Origin: Candidatus Electrothrix aestuarii
Lineage (GTDB): Bacteria > Desulfobacterota > Desulfobulbia > Desulfobulbales > Desulfobulbaceae
Direction: 5' to 3'
Length of the DNA: 64,000 nucleotides
Assembly: GCA_032595685.2 (NCBI GenBank)
Contig: CP159373.1
Coordinates: forward strand, 1,447,001 to 1,511,000
Shown: positions 1 to 8,828 of the stretch, in pieces
Layout: each line of letters starts with the position of its first letter
Position numbering within the stretch: the first letter of the stretch is position 1
Notes under the pieces: model-generated
What the model was told of the DNA's origin: nothing
Databases searched by the model: none
Seen by the model: only the letters and a program-made list of their open reading frames with translations
Position numbers and translations under genes: made by a program

Positions 1-8
1 TTGCACGA

Positions 9-782
9 CTAACAGGCATGATTCTTGTGAAATTCCACGACCTCCTGATAGGTACACCCTGTGCCACCAAAAATATCTAATGCACTTCCAACTGTTGCGT
101 CCAACCTGGACTTCCCAGCTTTATTAATAAGCTCCAGATCCTTCAGGTTCGTAACTCCGCCAGCATACGTGACCGGTTTACTGATCTCAGCTGCTGCCAG
201 AAGCGCAATCAGCCGTTCATCAACTCCCATGCATTTTCCCTCGACATCAACCGCATGAATTAAAAATTCATCGCAGCGTTGTTCAAGCTGCTCAAGAAGC
301 TGAGAACTGATTTTCAGGTTCGTGAATTTTTGCCATCGATCTGTCACAACGTAGTACCCATCATCCTTCCAGCGACAGCTCAAATCCAGCACTAAATGCT
401 CTTTACCTATGAGCTGACAGAGCTTATCCAGACGTTCTCCATCAAGCTGCCCATCATGAAAAACATGAGATGTAACAATGACATGAGATGCACCACGTTC
501 CAGCCAAGCCTCTGCATTTTCTGCTGTTATCCCGCCCCCGATCTGTAACCCATCCGGCCAGGCCTGCAAGGCCTCTGTTGCCGCCTCTTCATTACCAGGT
601 CCCAGCATAATGACATGGCCTCCGGGAAGGTTGTCTTCGCGGTACATCTGGGCATAGTGGGCCGAGGAAAATTGTGAAGAAAAATTGGTGCGCAGGTTTG
701 CAGAATCGCTGTCACTCAGCGTAGATCCAACAATTTGTTTGACCTTGCCGCTATGCAGGTCAATGCAGGGACGAAAACGCAT
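9..782 (-). CDS. hisA: HisA, eukaryotic-type ProFAR isomerase
   Basis: Phosphoribosylformimino-5-aminoimidazole carboxamide ribotide isomerase, the fourth enzyme of histidine synthesis: a cytoplasmic (beta/alpha)8 barrel that performs an Amadori rearrangement. Visible are the N-terminal catalytic Asp8 in RPCIDLHSGK, a second candidate Asp133 in LVLDLSCR, and two phosphate-binding loops, IGGGIT (81-86) and YAGGV (206-210). The length of 257 aa and the N-terminal sequence match the eukaryotic/plant HisA branch rather than the usual bacterial one (family recall). No other his gene is visible nearby, so it sits outside a his operon. The start ATG lies just after an A/T-rich stretch; no strong ribosome binding site decides it. 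Confidence 0.9.
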   Translation of the reverse strand: MRFRPCIDLHSGKVKQIVGSTLSDSDSANLRTNFSSQFSSAHYAQMYREDNLPGGHVIMLGPGNEEAATEALQAWPDGLQIGGGITAENAEAWLERGASHVIVTSHVFHDGQLDGERLDKLCQLIGKEHLVLDLSCRWKDDGYYVVTDRWQKFTNLKISSQLLEQLEQRCDEFLIHAVDVEGKCMGVDERLIALLAAAEISKPVTYAGGVTNLKDLELINKAGKSRLDATVGSALDIFGGTGCTYQEVVEFHKNHAC

Positions 783-817
783 TTTTTCCTAGATAAGTAC
801 TCCTTTCTGGGGCAGCT

Positions 818-879
818 GTAGGGGAGATCCTCTCTGTTCACCCTTTCACGCAGGGGCAGACACGCAGGTCTCCCCCTAC
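818..879. repeat. REP-like GC-rich palindrome
   Basis: Intergenic inverted repeat with outer arms GTAGGGG-AGA and TCT-CCCCCTAC. Inside is a second arm, GGGGCAGAC, that resembles the palindromes at 18011-18170. Such short palindromes with GTAGGGG ends are dispersed between genes in many Desulfobacterota (family recall). Confidence 0.6.
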
Positions 880-952
880 CCGTCCTGCATCAAAAAGAAA
901 TTTTTATTGATAGCCTGGAGTTACCACCCGGTAGGTCAGCCTTACTGTTTGA

Positions 953-988
953 CAAAAAAAAGCAAGATGCGAACTCTCGCACCTTGCT
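953..988 (-). terminator. Rho-independent terminator of the ATPase gene
   Basis: On the minus strand an 11-12 bp stem (AGCAAG, one mismatch, TGCGA; loop of four bases) is followed by a run of seven T. It lies 22 bp after the stop codon of the minus-strand ATPase gene at 1011-1709. Confidence 0.85.
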
Positions 989-1010
989 TTGTACTACAAT
1001 ATATACCTAC

Positions 1011-1709
1011 TTATCCTTCCAGCTTCACCATCATGGTTGCAGGATCAAGGCTCAGCTGACAGGAGTCGCCGCTACAGGCGTCACTGTTATGACGAATGAT
1101 CTCCAGCTGAATGTTCTCCTGCTCAGGCTTGAGCAGAACAACTGTCTCAAAAAGATCATCAAGCTCGTGACAAGGAGCAGGTACCCCGGAAGGAGAAACC
1201 CGATCATCCTCACGATGGCTGGTTGCGGAAAACCAAGTCTGTAACCGGAGGTTTTCCATCAGATTTTTGACATCTTCCAGATGTGCATGATCCATACTGG
1301 AAAAATCAAAACCATCAATAACCACGCAGTCCGGCTTAAAGATGTCCTGCAAGATCAGATCGTTCAAACGCTCTTCCAGACGATCGCGATCAAAGGCAGC
1401 AGCCTTAAAGCTCATAATCATCCGGTGCTGTTGCACCATTTCAACCAGCTCATGAGGCTTGGCCACAGAGCACTCCTGAAGGATAACTTCCAGGATATCA
1501 TCGTACCAGAGTTTGGTCTTTTCCAGGTTCTCACCAATGCTAATGTGAACAACCCGTTTTCCACGCAGAATAGCATCCAAAGCAATCTGGACCAGAAGAG
1601 CGGTTTTTCCCAATCCTGCCCGGGCCATAATCAGACCCATTTTCTTATCATTTCCGGCTAACTTCAAAACCCGTAAAGGATTTTTTTTCACCAACGGTTC
1701 ATATCCCAT
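1011..1709 (-). CDS. RecA/KaiC-like P-loop ATPase, function unknown
   Basis: A 232-aa soluble protein with a Walker A motif ARAGLGKTA (29-37) and a Walker B-like stretch VVIDGFDF (Asp132), the order found in RecA/DnaB/KaiC-fold ATPases. The first Walker glycine is replaced by Ala. The region after Walker A (HISIGENLEKTK) resembles the way DnaB/KaiC-like proteins sense nucleotide, but I do not recognise a named family. No helicase N-domain, DNA-binding domain or membrane segment is visible. It is transcribed in the same direction as fusA, 86 bp downstream of it, and has its own strong terminator, so it may be read with fusA. Function cannot be assigned. Confidence 0.75.
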   Translation of the reverse strand: MGYEPLVKKNPLRVLKLAGNDKKMGLIMARAGLGKTALLVQIALDAILRGKRVVHISIGENLEKTKLWYDDILEVILQECSVAKPHELVEMVQQHRMIMSFKAAAFDRDRLEERLNDLILQDIFKPDCVVIDGFDFSSMDHAHLEDVKNLMENLRLQTWFSATSHREDDRVSPSGVPAPCHELDDLFETVVLLKPEQENIQLEIIRHNSDACSGDSCQLSLDPATMMVKLEG

Positions 1710-1795
1710 GATACCACCTCATATTTTTTCGTCTCTCTCAACGCAGTTCACGCAATCAGGTGCAAGCTGCTGTTTTTACCCAAATGCCGTCGGCA

Positions 1796-3880
1796 TTAGC
1801 CGTTCTTCTTGGATTCTTCGTATTCCTTAATCAGCTCCTCAGAAACACTCTTTGGAACCTGCTTATAGGTTGAGAATTCCATCGTGAATTCTGCCTTACC
1901 CTGGGTCAGAGAACGCAGGGTGGTTGAGTAGCCAAACATCTCGGACAAAGGCATCTCCGCCTCAACAACGGTGTAGCTCCCCTCTTCTGAGGTACCAACA
2001 ATCATACCACGTCGCTGGTTCAGGCTGCCCATAATTGCTCCCTGGAACTCAGAAGGACCTTCTACGGCCACCTTCATAATAGGCTCCATAATGACAGCAC
2101 CGGCCTTTTTATAGCCCTCTTTAAAGGCACCCTTGGCAGCCTGTTGGAAAGCCATATCCGAGGAGTCAACAGCATGGAAGCTACCGTCATTAATAACGCA
2201 GCGCACGCCGGTAACCGGAGCACCGATAAGAACACCTTTTTCCATAGAAGCCTGGAAGCCCTTATCACAGGAAGGAATATACTCACGCGGGATAACACCA
2301 CCCACGATCTCATCAACAAATTCGTACTCTTCCTCTTCCAACGGCTCCATATAGCCGCCCACACGACCAAACTGACCAGAACCACCGGTCTGTTTTTTAT
2401 GGGTGTAGTTGAATTCGGCCCGTTGGGTAATGGCCTCGCGGTAGGCAACCCGAGGAGCACCAACCTCAACTTCAGCCTTGTACTCACGCTTCATGCGCTC
2501 AATGTAGACCTCAAGATGCAGCTCGCCCATACCGGAAATAATGGTTTCACCGGTCTCATGATCAACAAAGGTCTGGAAAGTTGGATCTTCTTTACCAAAT
2601 CTATTCAGAGCCTTGGACATATTATCCTGGGCCTTATTGTCTTTCGGGGTAATGGCCAGAGAGATAACCGGTGCAGGAATATGCATGGAGCTCATGGACC
2701 AATTCACCTTGCTATCACAGAAGGTATCACCAGAGGCACAATCAACACCGAAAAGACCAACGATATCACCGGAACCAGCCTCGTCAATTTCCTCCATCTC
2801 ATTGGCGTGCATACGTACCAGACGTCCGACCTTGACCTTCTTACCGGTTCTGGTGTTGTAGATGGTCTCACCTTTCTTCAGCACACCCTGGTAGGTCCGA
2901 ACATAGGTCAACTGACCGTAGCGTCCATCTTCCAATTTAAAGGCCAGAGCCACCAGAGGATCATTCGGGTCATTAGAAACCTTTCTTTCCTCTTCATCTT
3001 TATCCAGATCAAGGGCTGTATTTTCTACATCGGTCGGGCATGGCAGGTATTTCTCAACCGCATCCAGCAAAGGCTGAACACCCTTATTCTTATATGCAGA
3101 ACCTATCATAACTGGAGCCAGTTCCAGGGCTAAGGTCCCTTTACGGATGGCCTCATGGACCAACTCTTCAGGGATGTCCTCTTCCTCCAGCATAGCCTCC
3201 ATCAGCTCATCAGAGAACATGGAAACTGCATCCAGCAGTTCTTCCCGTTTCTCTTCCGCCTGATCTTTCAGGCTCTCAGGAATCTCCTCATAGCGGATCT
3301 GGTCTCCCTGCTCGCCATCAAAATAGATAGCCTTCATGGAAACTAAATCTACCATGCCTTCCAGATCTGATTCCAAACCGATAGGCAACTGAATCATAAC
3401 AGCGTTAAGGTTCAGCTTATCCCGCAGCTGCTGGGCAACACGCTCTGGGTTAGCACCTGTCCGATCACATTTATTAATAAAGGCAATACGGGGAACATTG
3501 TACCGAGTCATCTGACGGTCAACCGTGATAGACTGTGACTGCACACCACCAACAGAGCAAAGAATCAGAATAGCACCGTCAAGTACCCGCAGAGCACGCT
3601 CAACTTCAACGGTAAAGTCCACATGACCTGGTGTATCAATGATATTGATATCAATATCTTTCCATGTACAGTAGGTGGCTGCCGACTGAATGGTGATACC
3701 ACGCTCTTTTTCTAACTCCATGGAATCCATCGTCGCACCAACACCATCCTTACCACGTACCTCATGGATAGCATGGATACGCTGTGTGTAGAAAAGGATT
3801 CGCTCGGTAAGTGTTGTCTTGCCCGAATCGATATGGGCACTGATGCCTATATTCCGTACTTTCTCCAGATCTTTGTTCAT
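1796..3880 (-). CDS. fusA: Elongation factor G, mitochondrial EFG1-like type
   Basis: Translocation GTPase of the ribosome, 694 aa, full length. G1 is AHIDSGKT (15-22), G3 is DTPGH (82-86) and G4 is NKCD (136-139), followed by the EF-G domains II-V. The N-terminus ([20 protein letters not shown], then [17 protein letters not shown]) is much closer to mitochondrial EFG1 and the spirochaete/delta-proteobacterial EF-G1 than to canonical bacterial FusA, which reads MAHIDAGKTTTTERIL. The start has a good ribosome binding site (GAGGAATAAGAG) upstream. It is not in a str operon here: no rpsL, rpsG or tuf is adjacent, which fits the additional EF-G copies typical of this lineage. Confidence 0.95.
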   Translation of the reverse strand: MNKDLEKVRNIGISAHIDSGKTTLTERILFYTQRIHAIHEVRGKDGVGATMDSMELEKERGITIQSAATYCTWKDIDINIIDTPGHVDFTVEVERALRVLDGAILILCSVGGVQSQSITVDRQMTRYNVPRIAFINKCDRTGANPERVAQQLRDKLNLNAVMIQLPIGLESDLEGMVDLVSMKAIYFDGEQGDQIRYEEIPESLKDQAEEKREELLDAVSMFSDELMEAMLEEEDIPEELVHEAIRKGTLALELAPVMIGSAYKNKGVQPLLDAVEKYLPCPTDVENTALDLDKDEEERKVSNDPNDPLVALAFKLEDGRYGQLTYVRTYQGVLKKGETIYNTRTGKKVKVGRLVRMHANEMEEIDEAGSGDIVGLFGVDCASGDTFCDSKVNWSMSSMHIPAPVISLAITPKDNKAQDNMSKALNRFGKEDPTFQTFVDHETGETIISGMGELHLEVYIERMKREYKAEVEVGAPRVAYREAITQRAEFNYTHKKQTGGSGQFGRVGGYMEPLEEEEYEFVDEIVGGVIPREYIPSCDKGFQASMEKGVLIGAPVTGVRCVINDGSFHAVDSSDMAFQQAAKGAFKEGYKKAGAVIMEPIMKVAVEGPSEFQGAIMGSLNQRRGMIVGTSEEGSYTVVEAEMPLSEMFGYSTTLRSLTQGKAEFTMEFSTYKQVPKSVSEELIKEYEESKKNG

Positions 3881-3994
3881 CTCTTATTCCTCTGTTACAG
3901 CTGCCTGGCCGCTGGTTCTATCCGGCTCCCGCTGATTTCCTCGGAATTCGGATAAAAAAACTCGCTGTTTGCCGAGCAAACAACCATTTCAAAA

Positions 3995-4027
3995 TAAAAA
4001 AGGAGTCACAGCGAATTCTGTAACCCC
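3995..4027 (-). terminator. Orphan minus-strand terminator upstream of fusA
   Basis: Read on the minus strand, a ten-base-pair stem with G-U pairs (GGGGTTACAG / CTGTGACTCC, loop of six) is followed by TTTTTT. It would stop minus-strand transcription about 115 bp before fusA, but no convincing minus-strand gene precedes it within the window. The gene it served may have been lost when the accessory region at 4.4 kb was acquired. Confidence 0.6.
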
Positions 4028-4427
4028 TCAACACATATCCTGTATTCGGGATGCTGTCGACAACAGCACCAAACAAATACCTAAAAACAGGTATTTTAAA
4101 AACAGGGAGTCAGTATCAATACTCAAAAAAGATTTTATATACCCTATATAACAGAGATGTGCAAGGTAAAACTGCGAAAGAAATACAGGGAGAAAGAAAT
4201 GAAATCCTGGGTTACGTATCAAGCTGGGTTGGTTATTGGTTGGTGAATCTACACTACCGGTAGGGATGCTTTCCCAGAACAGCGGTAATTTTTTGTTTAC
4301 TTGTTGAAATCAGCGTGTTCTTTTGTGGTGATGGATAATAATGTAGATGGTGAAGGTGTTTCGGGAGAATCGATAATTAATCGTACCATATTGATGTAAC
4401 ATTAAATTTTAACAATATATTTTTAAA
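4028..4427. other. Intergenic stretch without a recognisable gene
   Basis: About 400 bp between the orphan terminator and the next gene. It holds only short open frames without ribosome binding sites or recognisable products, and a perfect 10-bp palindrome CTACCGGTAG at 4254-4263. No tRNA or structured RNA could be recognised. Confidence 0.5.
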
Positions 4428-5564
4428 ATGGCACAAAAACGAGTGATACTTTATGGAAATGACCTCTTTCAAGAGGTAGTCTGTCCAAACGGCAAAAAAC
4501 TTGAAATTACACATTGGAACCTATGGATCACTATAACTTTGTTTGAAATGTTTAGTGGCGATTGGGATGAACTTGCAAAGAGCATAGTGAACAGTACATG
4601 GGGAGGAAGTAATAAAGAAGGTATGCTTCACCATATACAGCAACTTCGCAGGGTCTATGCTGATAACGATTTCAATGCCTTGGAATATTATAATAACTTG
4701 GACAAGGCTTTTGTTAAGAAGACCAAGCCGAAAGTTAAAAAGAAAATCATTGAGATGGGGTATATGGAGAAAGAAAAAAGTGCTTGGATGATAAAAACGC
4801 CCAAAAAAGAAAAAGAATATTCAGCTCTGAGGGGGCATTGGGATGCATTTCAAATAGATCCTGAGGTTTTTGCTATAGAGGTTGAGCGGTCATTTCCAAA
4901 GAAATTTTGTAGCGAGAGCCAATCTCTAAAATTATCCAGCAAGTTGCAAAATAAAATTGAAAAATTAGAAAAGAAAAAGTCAACAGCAGAGCTGTCATCA
5001 TTATACAGGGCCTGCTTAACGGTGATATTAGAACGTATTGAGTCAGCAGATGATTCTTTTGGCGTTATTGGAGATTTATATCAAGATGTTTTTATAAAGT
5101 ATATCTACCTTGAAAGATCAGAAGTATCAATGTCAGTAGATGACTTTTATGCTGATATAGTCGAGTTAATGATATGGGAAGATTATGGCTTTATAGATGG
5201 ATTATATGGAGATTTTTTCTCTACAGTACATGGAAATGAAGTTTCAATTGTAGAAAAAATATTAAAACATCAGTGGGATGATTTAACTTCGTTCGATACG
5301 ATGAGCTATCAGGCTGACAACGCTCTGACCTTACTTGGTGAGCTTTACAAATCCCAGTTGATCTATGATAAATTTCCTGAAATTGCAGCATTAATGGGGA
5401 CTCGTAAATGGAGAAGAATTACATCTATGGCAGAATTAGCCGCAGAAAACGAAAAATATGATGTGGCTGTATCTGTATATGAAGCGTGTTTAAGCCCAGG
5501 AAGGCATGAGGATTATTTGAGGAAAGAATACGAAAAGCTTAAGCGAGTGATTCAGAACAAATGA
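4428..5564 (+). CDS. Unknown 378-aa protein
   Basis: I do not recognise this protein. It has no signal peptide or membrane segment. It begins MAQKRVILYGNDLF and has a lysine-rich central part (about residues 100-190, with KKTKPKVKKK and KIEKLEKKK) that may be a coiled coil. A helical C-terminal half ends in a repeat-like pair of helices (ELAAENEKYDVAVSVYEACL) resembling a TPR/SEL1-type helix hairpin. The coding sequence is AT-richer than hisA or fusA, which suggests transfer. No Shine-Dalgarno is evident (AATATATTTTTAAA before the ATG). It stands alone, followed by the 21-bp repeat array. Confidence 0.6.
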   Translation: MAQKRVILYGNDLFQEVVCPNGKKLEITHWNLWITITLFEMFSGDWDELAKSIVNSTWGGSNKEGMLHHIQQLRRVYADNDFNALEYYNNLDKAFVKKTKPKVKKKIIEMGYMEKEKSAWMIKTPKKEKEYSALRGHWDAFQIDPEVFAIEVERSFPKKFCSESQSLKLSSKLQNKIEKLEKKKSTAELSSLYRACLTVILERIESADDSFGVIGDLYQDVFIKYIYLERSEVSMSVDDFYADIVELMIWEDYGFIDGLYGDFFSTVHGNEVSIVEKILKHQWDDLTSFDTMSYQADNALTLLGELYKSQLIYDKFPEIAALMGTRKWRRITSMAELAAENEKYDVAVSVYEACLSPGRHEDYLRKEYEKLKRVIQNK

Positions 5565-5590
5565 AAAGTCGTAGCAATATGAGCCTGATC

Positions 5591-5968
5591 CTTATTGTTT
5601 AGCAAGGGGCATTTGCTCTCAATAAAAGGTTGTTGGTAACAAACAGGAAGTTGTTTTCTTTTAACAGAAGGTTATTAGTAAGAAACAAGGAGCTGTTTTC
5701 TTCCAACAGAAGGTTCTTGATAACCAACGAAGGAATGTTGGTTGATAAGAGAAGGTTGTTTGCTGCCAATAAAAGGTTGTTAGTAATAAACAAGGGGTTA
5801 TTTATTGCTAACAGCAGGTTATTTTCTATTAACAAAAGGTTGTTTGTTATAAACAAGGAGCTGTTTGCTCTTAACAGAAGGTTCTCAGCTCTCAAAAGAA
5901 GATTATTTACTCTTGTCAAAGAGCTTTTAGTTATCAGCAACCGGGTGTTGCTGAGTAGAATCTTTTGA
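5591..5968. repeat. Degenerate 21-bp tandem repeat array (about 18 units)
   Basis: Consecutive 21-base units with the loose consensus TTGTTWGTWWTMAACARAAGG, about 18 in a row without spacers. Neighbouring units tend to alternate between two variants (one with TTGGTAACAAAC, one with TTTTCTTTTAACAG), giving a weak 42-bp period. Because 21 is a multiple of three, both strands stay open: the plus strand would read heptads such as LLVTNRK/LFSFNRR. No ribosome binding site or plausible start supports translation. A second array with the same unit length but different sequence lies at 57261-57540. Confidence 0.85.
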
Positions 5969-6035
5969 TACGGGAGAAACGATGCTCTTAAAATTTCAGT
6001 TACTCGTTCCGGGTTCCATGTTAGCTGCTGTATAG

Positions 6036-6236
6036 CGTGATAAGAGGAAAAATGGAGGCGAAAAGTGATAAGTGGAAAACGTTTCAGCTTTTTCGCCTTA
6101 ATATCGGAATAAGTGGAAAATACCGTAACCTATTACAGTCAATAGCATGGAAAGTTTCCACTTATTAACACTGTTGTGCGTGATACTGAAAGAAACCGGA
6201 GTGCTAAAAATAAACATCAAGTGATAAATAAGGAAA
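6036..6236. repeat. Four direct copies of a GTGATAA-GGAAAA motif before the MBOAT gene
   Basis: The motif GTGATAAGTGGAAAA occurs at about 6036-6050, 6065-6079 and 6106-6120. A variant (GTGATAAATAAGGAAAA) at 6221-6237 supplies the ribosome binding site of the MBOAT gene. An inverted copy (TTTCCACTTATT, 6155-6166) can pair with the third copy (6108-6119), forming a 12-bp stem with a 35-base loop. It may be an operator, a leader RNA structure or the remains of a repeat. Confidence 0.5.
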
Positions 6237-7685
6237 ATGCTTTTTAACTCAATCGACTTTGCTGTTTTTTTACCGATAGTTTTTATACTCTATTGGTTCG
6301 TGACAAATAAAAATCTGAAACTTCAAAACTTGCTAATTGTAATAGCGAGTTATGCTTTTTATGGTTGGTGGGATTGGAGATTTTTATCGTTAATTGTCTT
6401 TAGTACCATAGTTGACTATACGGTTGGACTAAAACTCAAGAATGAAGATAGTCAACCTAAAAGAAATATTCTGTTATGGGCAAGTATATTAGTTAACCTT
6501 GGTTTTTTAGGATTCTTCAAATATTACAACTTTTTTCTCGACAACTTTACAACTGCCTTTTCATTGTTCGGAACAGAGATTAGAGCCAATACTTTAAACA
6601 TTATTCTACCTGTCGGGATTAGTTTCTACACATTTCAAACATTGAGTTATACGATAGATGTTTATAAAAGGAAACTTGAGCCAACTCAAGACTTCATTGC
6701 CTTTTCTGCATTTGTGAGTTTCTTTCCTCAATTGGTTGCGGGACCAATTGAGCGAGCGACCAATTTATTACCCCAATTTTATAAAAACCGGTCTTTTGAT
6801 TATTCAAAAGCAGTTGACGGAATGCATCAAATGCTTTGGGGGTTGTTTAAAAAAGTTGTTATTGCGGACAACTGTGCTGAATTTGCAAACCAGATCTTCA
6901 ACAATTCAGTAGATATGAACGGCAGCGCTCTTGTTTTAGGAGCTTTATTTTTTACTTTTCAGATATATGGAGACTTTTCAGGTTATTCAGATATTGCTAT
7001 TGGTACCTCTCGACTATTTGGCTTTAACTTAATGAGAAACTTTGCATTTCCATATTTTTCGAGAGATATCGCAGAGTTTTGGAGAAGATGGCATATTTCC
7101 CTATCAACTTGGTTTAGAGATTATCTTTACATCCCACTAGGTGGTAGTCGTGGTGGTACTTGGATAAGAGTTAGAAATACATTTGTCGTTTTTATTGTGA
7201 GTGGTTTTTGGCACGGTGCGAATTGGACATTCATTATTTGGGGTGCACTAAATGCTATTTACTTCTTGCCTCTATTACTGACAAATAACAACAGAAATAA
7301 TTTGGAAATAGTGGCACAAGGGAAATGGTTGCCAACTGCAAAGGAATTATTACTGATACTTATAACTTTTGGGCTAACTGTATTTGCGTGGATTTTTTTT
7401 AGAGCAGAAAGCATTGGTCATGCCTTCATTTATATTTCGGAAATATTATCAACTTCACTTTTTGAAATTCCAAATTTTTCAGGTAAGAAAAGAGCCTTAA
7501 TAATATCTTTTCTTACATGTGTTTTTATTTTAATCGAATGGTTAGGGAGAGAACAGCAATTCGCAATACAGAATTTTGGATTTAAATTAAACCGCCCTTT
7601 AAGATATGCAACGTATTATGCAATTATCGTTGCAATATTTTGGTTTAGTGGAAAAGAACAACAATTTATTTATTTTCAGTTTTAA
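6237..7685 (+). CDS. MBOAT O-acyltransferase, AlgI-like
   Basis: Membrane-bound O-acyltransferase of the AlgI/DltB/PatA type, 482 aa. It moves acyl (usually acetyl) groups across the inner membrane onto an exported polymer. About ten hydrophobic segments are visible. The family blocks EFWRRWHISLSTWFRDYLY and SGFWHGANWTFIIWG (with the invariant His) are intact, as is the N-terminal YGWWDWRF. GGAAAA precedes the start. The next gene starts 4 bp after the stop and encodes a likely SGNH partner, the classical AlgI-AlgJ/X arrangement. The pair is much AT-richer than the surrounding housekeeping genes, with Bacteroidetes-like composition, and probably came by transfer. No polysaccharide synthesis genes are nearby, so the acceptor is unknown. 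Confidence 0.9.
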   Translation: MLFNSIDFAVFLPIVFILYWFVTNKNLKLQNLLIVIASYAFYGWWDWRFLSLIVFSTIVDYTVGLKLKNEDSQPKRNILLWASILVNLGFLGFFKYYNFFLDNFTTAFSLFGTEIRANTLNIILPVGISFYTFQTLSYTIDVYKRKLEPTQDFIAFSAFVSFFPQLVAGPIERATNLLPQFYKNRSFDYSKAVDGMHQMLWGLFKKVVIADNCAEFANQIFNNSVDMNGSALVLGALFFTFQIYGDFSGYSDIAIGTSRLFGFNLMRNFAFPYFSRDIAEFWRRWHISLSTWFRDYLYIPLGGSRGGTWIRVRNTFVVFIVSGFWHGANWTFIIWGALNAIYFLPLLLTNNNRNNLEIVAQGKWLPTAKELLLILITFGLTVFAWIFFRAESIGHAFIYISEILSTSLFEIPNFSGKKRALIISFLTCVFILIEWLGREQQFAIQNFGFKLNRPLRYATYYAIIVAIFWFSGKEQQFIYFQF

Positions 7686-7688
7686 ATT

Positions 7689-8729
7689 ATGAAGAAATTT
7701 ATCATAAATTCAAGCATATTTGTTTTGCCCTTTATTATATTGTTTGCTTTAAATATAATCCTATACAACCAACAAGAAGGAGATTTAATAAGGTTGGGGT
7801 ATCTATACTCTAATCCTTCTCCTAAAAGCAAAATTAATAGTCAATACGATTTATCTAAACGATATGAGCGGTTATCTGAAATAGACCTAACGACCAACAG
7901 AAAATTTAAAGTCATTACTATTGGAGATTCATTTTCAGAACAGGGTAGTTTAGGCTACAAAAATTTTCTTGCAAACAAAGGAGTATCTGTACTTCATATA
8001 GATAGATTCATTTCAGGAAGCAACCCAAATCAAACTCTGATTCAGCTACTGAATTCAAATGTTTTTGATCATATAAGTGCAGACTATGTTGTATTACAAT
8101 CAGTAGAACGATCTTTTAATCAAAGAAATAAAAAAATAGACTTTAATATGATTATAGATATAGATTCAATAACTAATAAAATTAAGAAGTATAATAAAAA
8201 ATTGCCAGATTACAATTTGAAGTTTTTTTCGGAAGCTACTTTGAAAATTCCTTTAACCAATATTCAATATTTATTTCACCCAAAACCATATTATTCAAAA
8301 ACATATAAATACAAAACAAACAGTAATAATTTATTTTCAAATGTATCTGGAGAATTGTTATTTTATCAAGATGATATCAATAATCTGAATAAAAAAAATG
8401 ATTTGCTGAGTATTCATGAAAGCATTGAAGTATTGCAAAATATAAATAATTTAGCAGCAAAGCGTAGAATGAAATTAATTGTGCTTGTAAGCCCCGATAA
8501 GTACGACTTATATTACAAATTTATTGAAAATAATGATTCTCTACCTAAACCTTTATTTTTTCCATTTTATGAACAAACAGAGAAGGAATATAAAAATGTT
8601 GATTCATACAAAATTCTTTCTGAAAAGATAATTAAGGTAAGAGATGTATATTTTTATGATGATACACATTGGTCCCCAAAGGGTTCAAAAATTATAGCAG
8701 ATGAAATATATGATATTATCAATGAATAA
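7689..8729 (+). CDS. SGNH/AlgJ-like O-acetyltransferase partner
   Basis: A 346-aa protein with an N-terminal hydrophobic signal-anchor (about residues 5-25) followed by an extracytoplasmic SGNH-type domain. The nucleophile block is VITIGDSFSEQG (Ser81), and the Asp-His pair sits in DDTHWSPKG (Asp325, His327) near the C-terminus, as in AlgJ/AlgX/DHHW proteins. It would take the acyl group delivered by the MBOAT protein and place it on a periplasmic or surface glycan. The gene follows the MBOAT gene with a 3-bp gap and shares its high AT content. The acceptor cannot be deduced. Confidence 0.8.
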   Translation: MKKFIINSSIFVLPFIILFALNIILYNQQEGDLIRLGYLYSNPSPKSKINSQYDLSKRYERLSEIDLTTNRKFKVITIGDSFSEQGSLGYKNFLANKGVSVLHIDRFISGSNPNQTLIQLLNSNVFDHISADYVVLQSVERSFNQRNKKIDFNMIIDIDSITNKIKKYNKKLPDYNLKFFSEATLKIPLTNIQYLFHPKPYYSKTYKYKTNSNNLFSNVSGELLFYQDDINNLNKKNDLLSIHESIEVLQNINNLAAKRRMKLIVLVSPDKYDLYYKFIENNDSLPKPLFFPFYEQTEKEYKNVDSYKILSEKIIKVRDVYFYDDTHWSPKGSKIIADEIYDIINE

Positions 8730-8738
8730 AGTACAAAT

Positions 8739-8801
8739 GCACAACAAAAAAATCCAGCGGACGCAAAAAGCCGCGCCGCTGATTTTGACGTTCGCTGAGG
8801 C
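8739..8801 (+). other. attC-like recombination site candidate
   Basis: Starting 9 bp after the stop of the SGNH gene is an imperfect hairpin built like an integron attC site. An AAC at 8743-8745 and a GTT at 8790-8792 form the outer boxes. The inner arms AAAATCCAGCGG and CCGCTGATTTT pair with one unpaired base, and a further GCGGACGC/GCGCCGC arm with an extrahelical A surrounds the AAAAAGC loop. The outer boxes GCACAAC and GTTCGCT deviate from the RYYYAAC/GTTRRRY consensus, so this is a degenerate or divergent site. No integrase is in the window. Confidence 0.45.
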
Positions 8802-8828
8802 ATAAAGAAGCAAATTAGAGGCGATGTA

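Noticed and set aside
2144-3133. Long plus-strand open frame (329 codons) opposite fusA
   Set aside because: It is the antisense shadow of the EF-G gene; the protein has no recognisable features and no start signals.
4028-4222. Minus-strand 64-codon hydrophobic frame before the orphan terminator
   Set aside because: No ribosome binding site and no recognisable product; hydrophobic content is common in AT-rich random frames.
5599-5968. Open frames of 112-113 codons on both strands of the 21-bp array
   Set aside because: A 21-bp period keeps frames open by arithmetic; there is no ribosome binding site, promoter or known product, and both strands are open equally.
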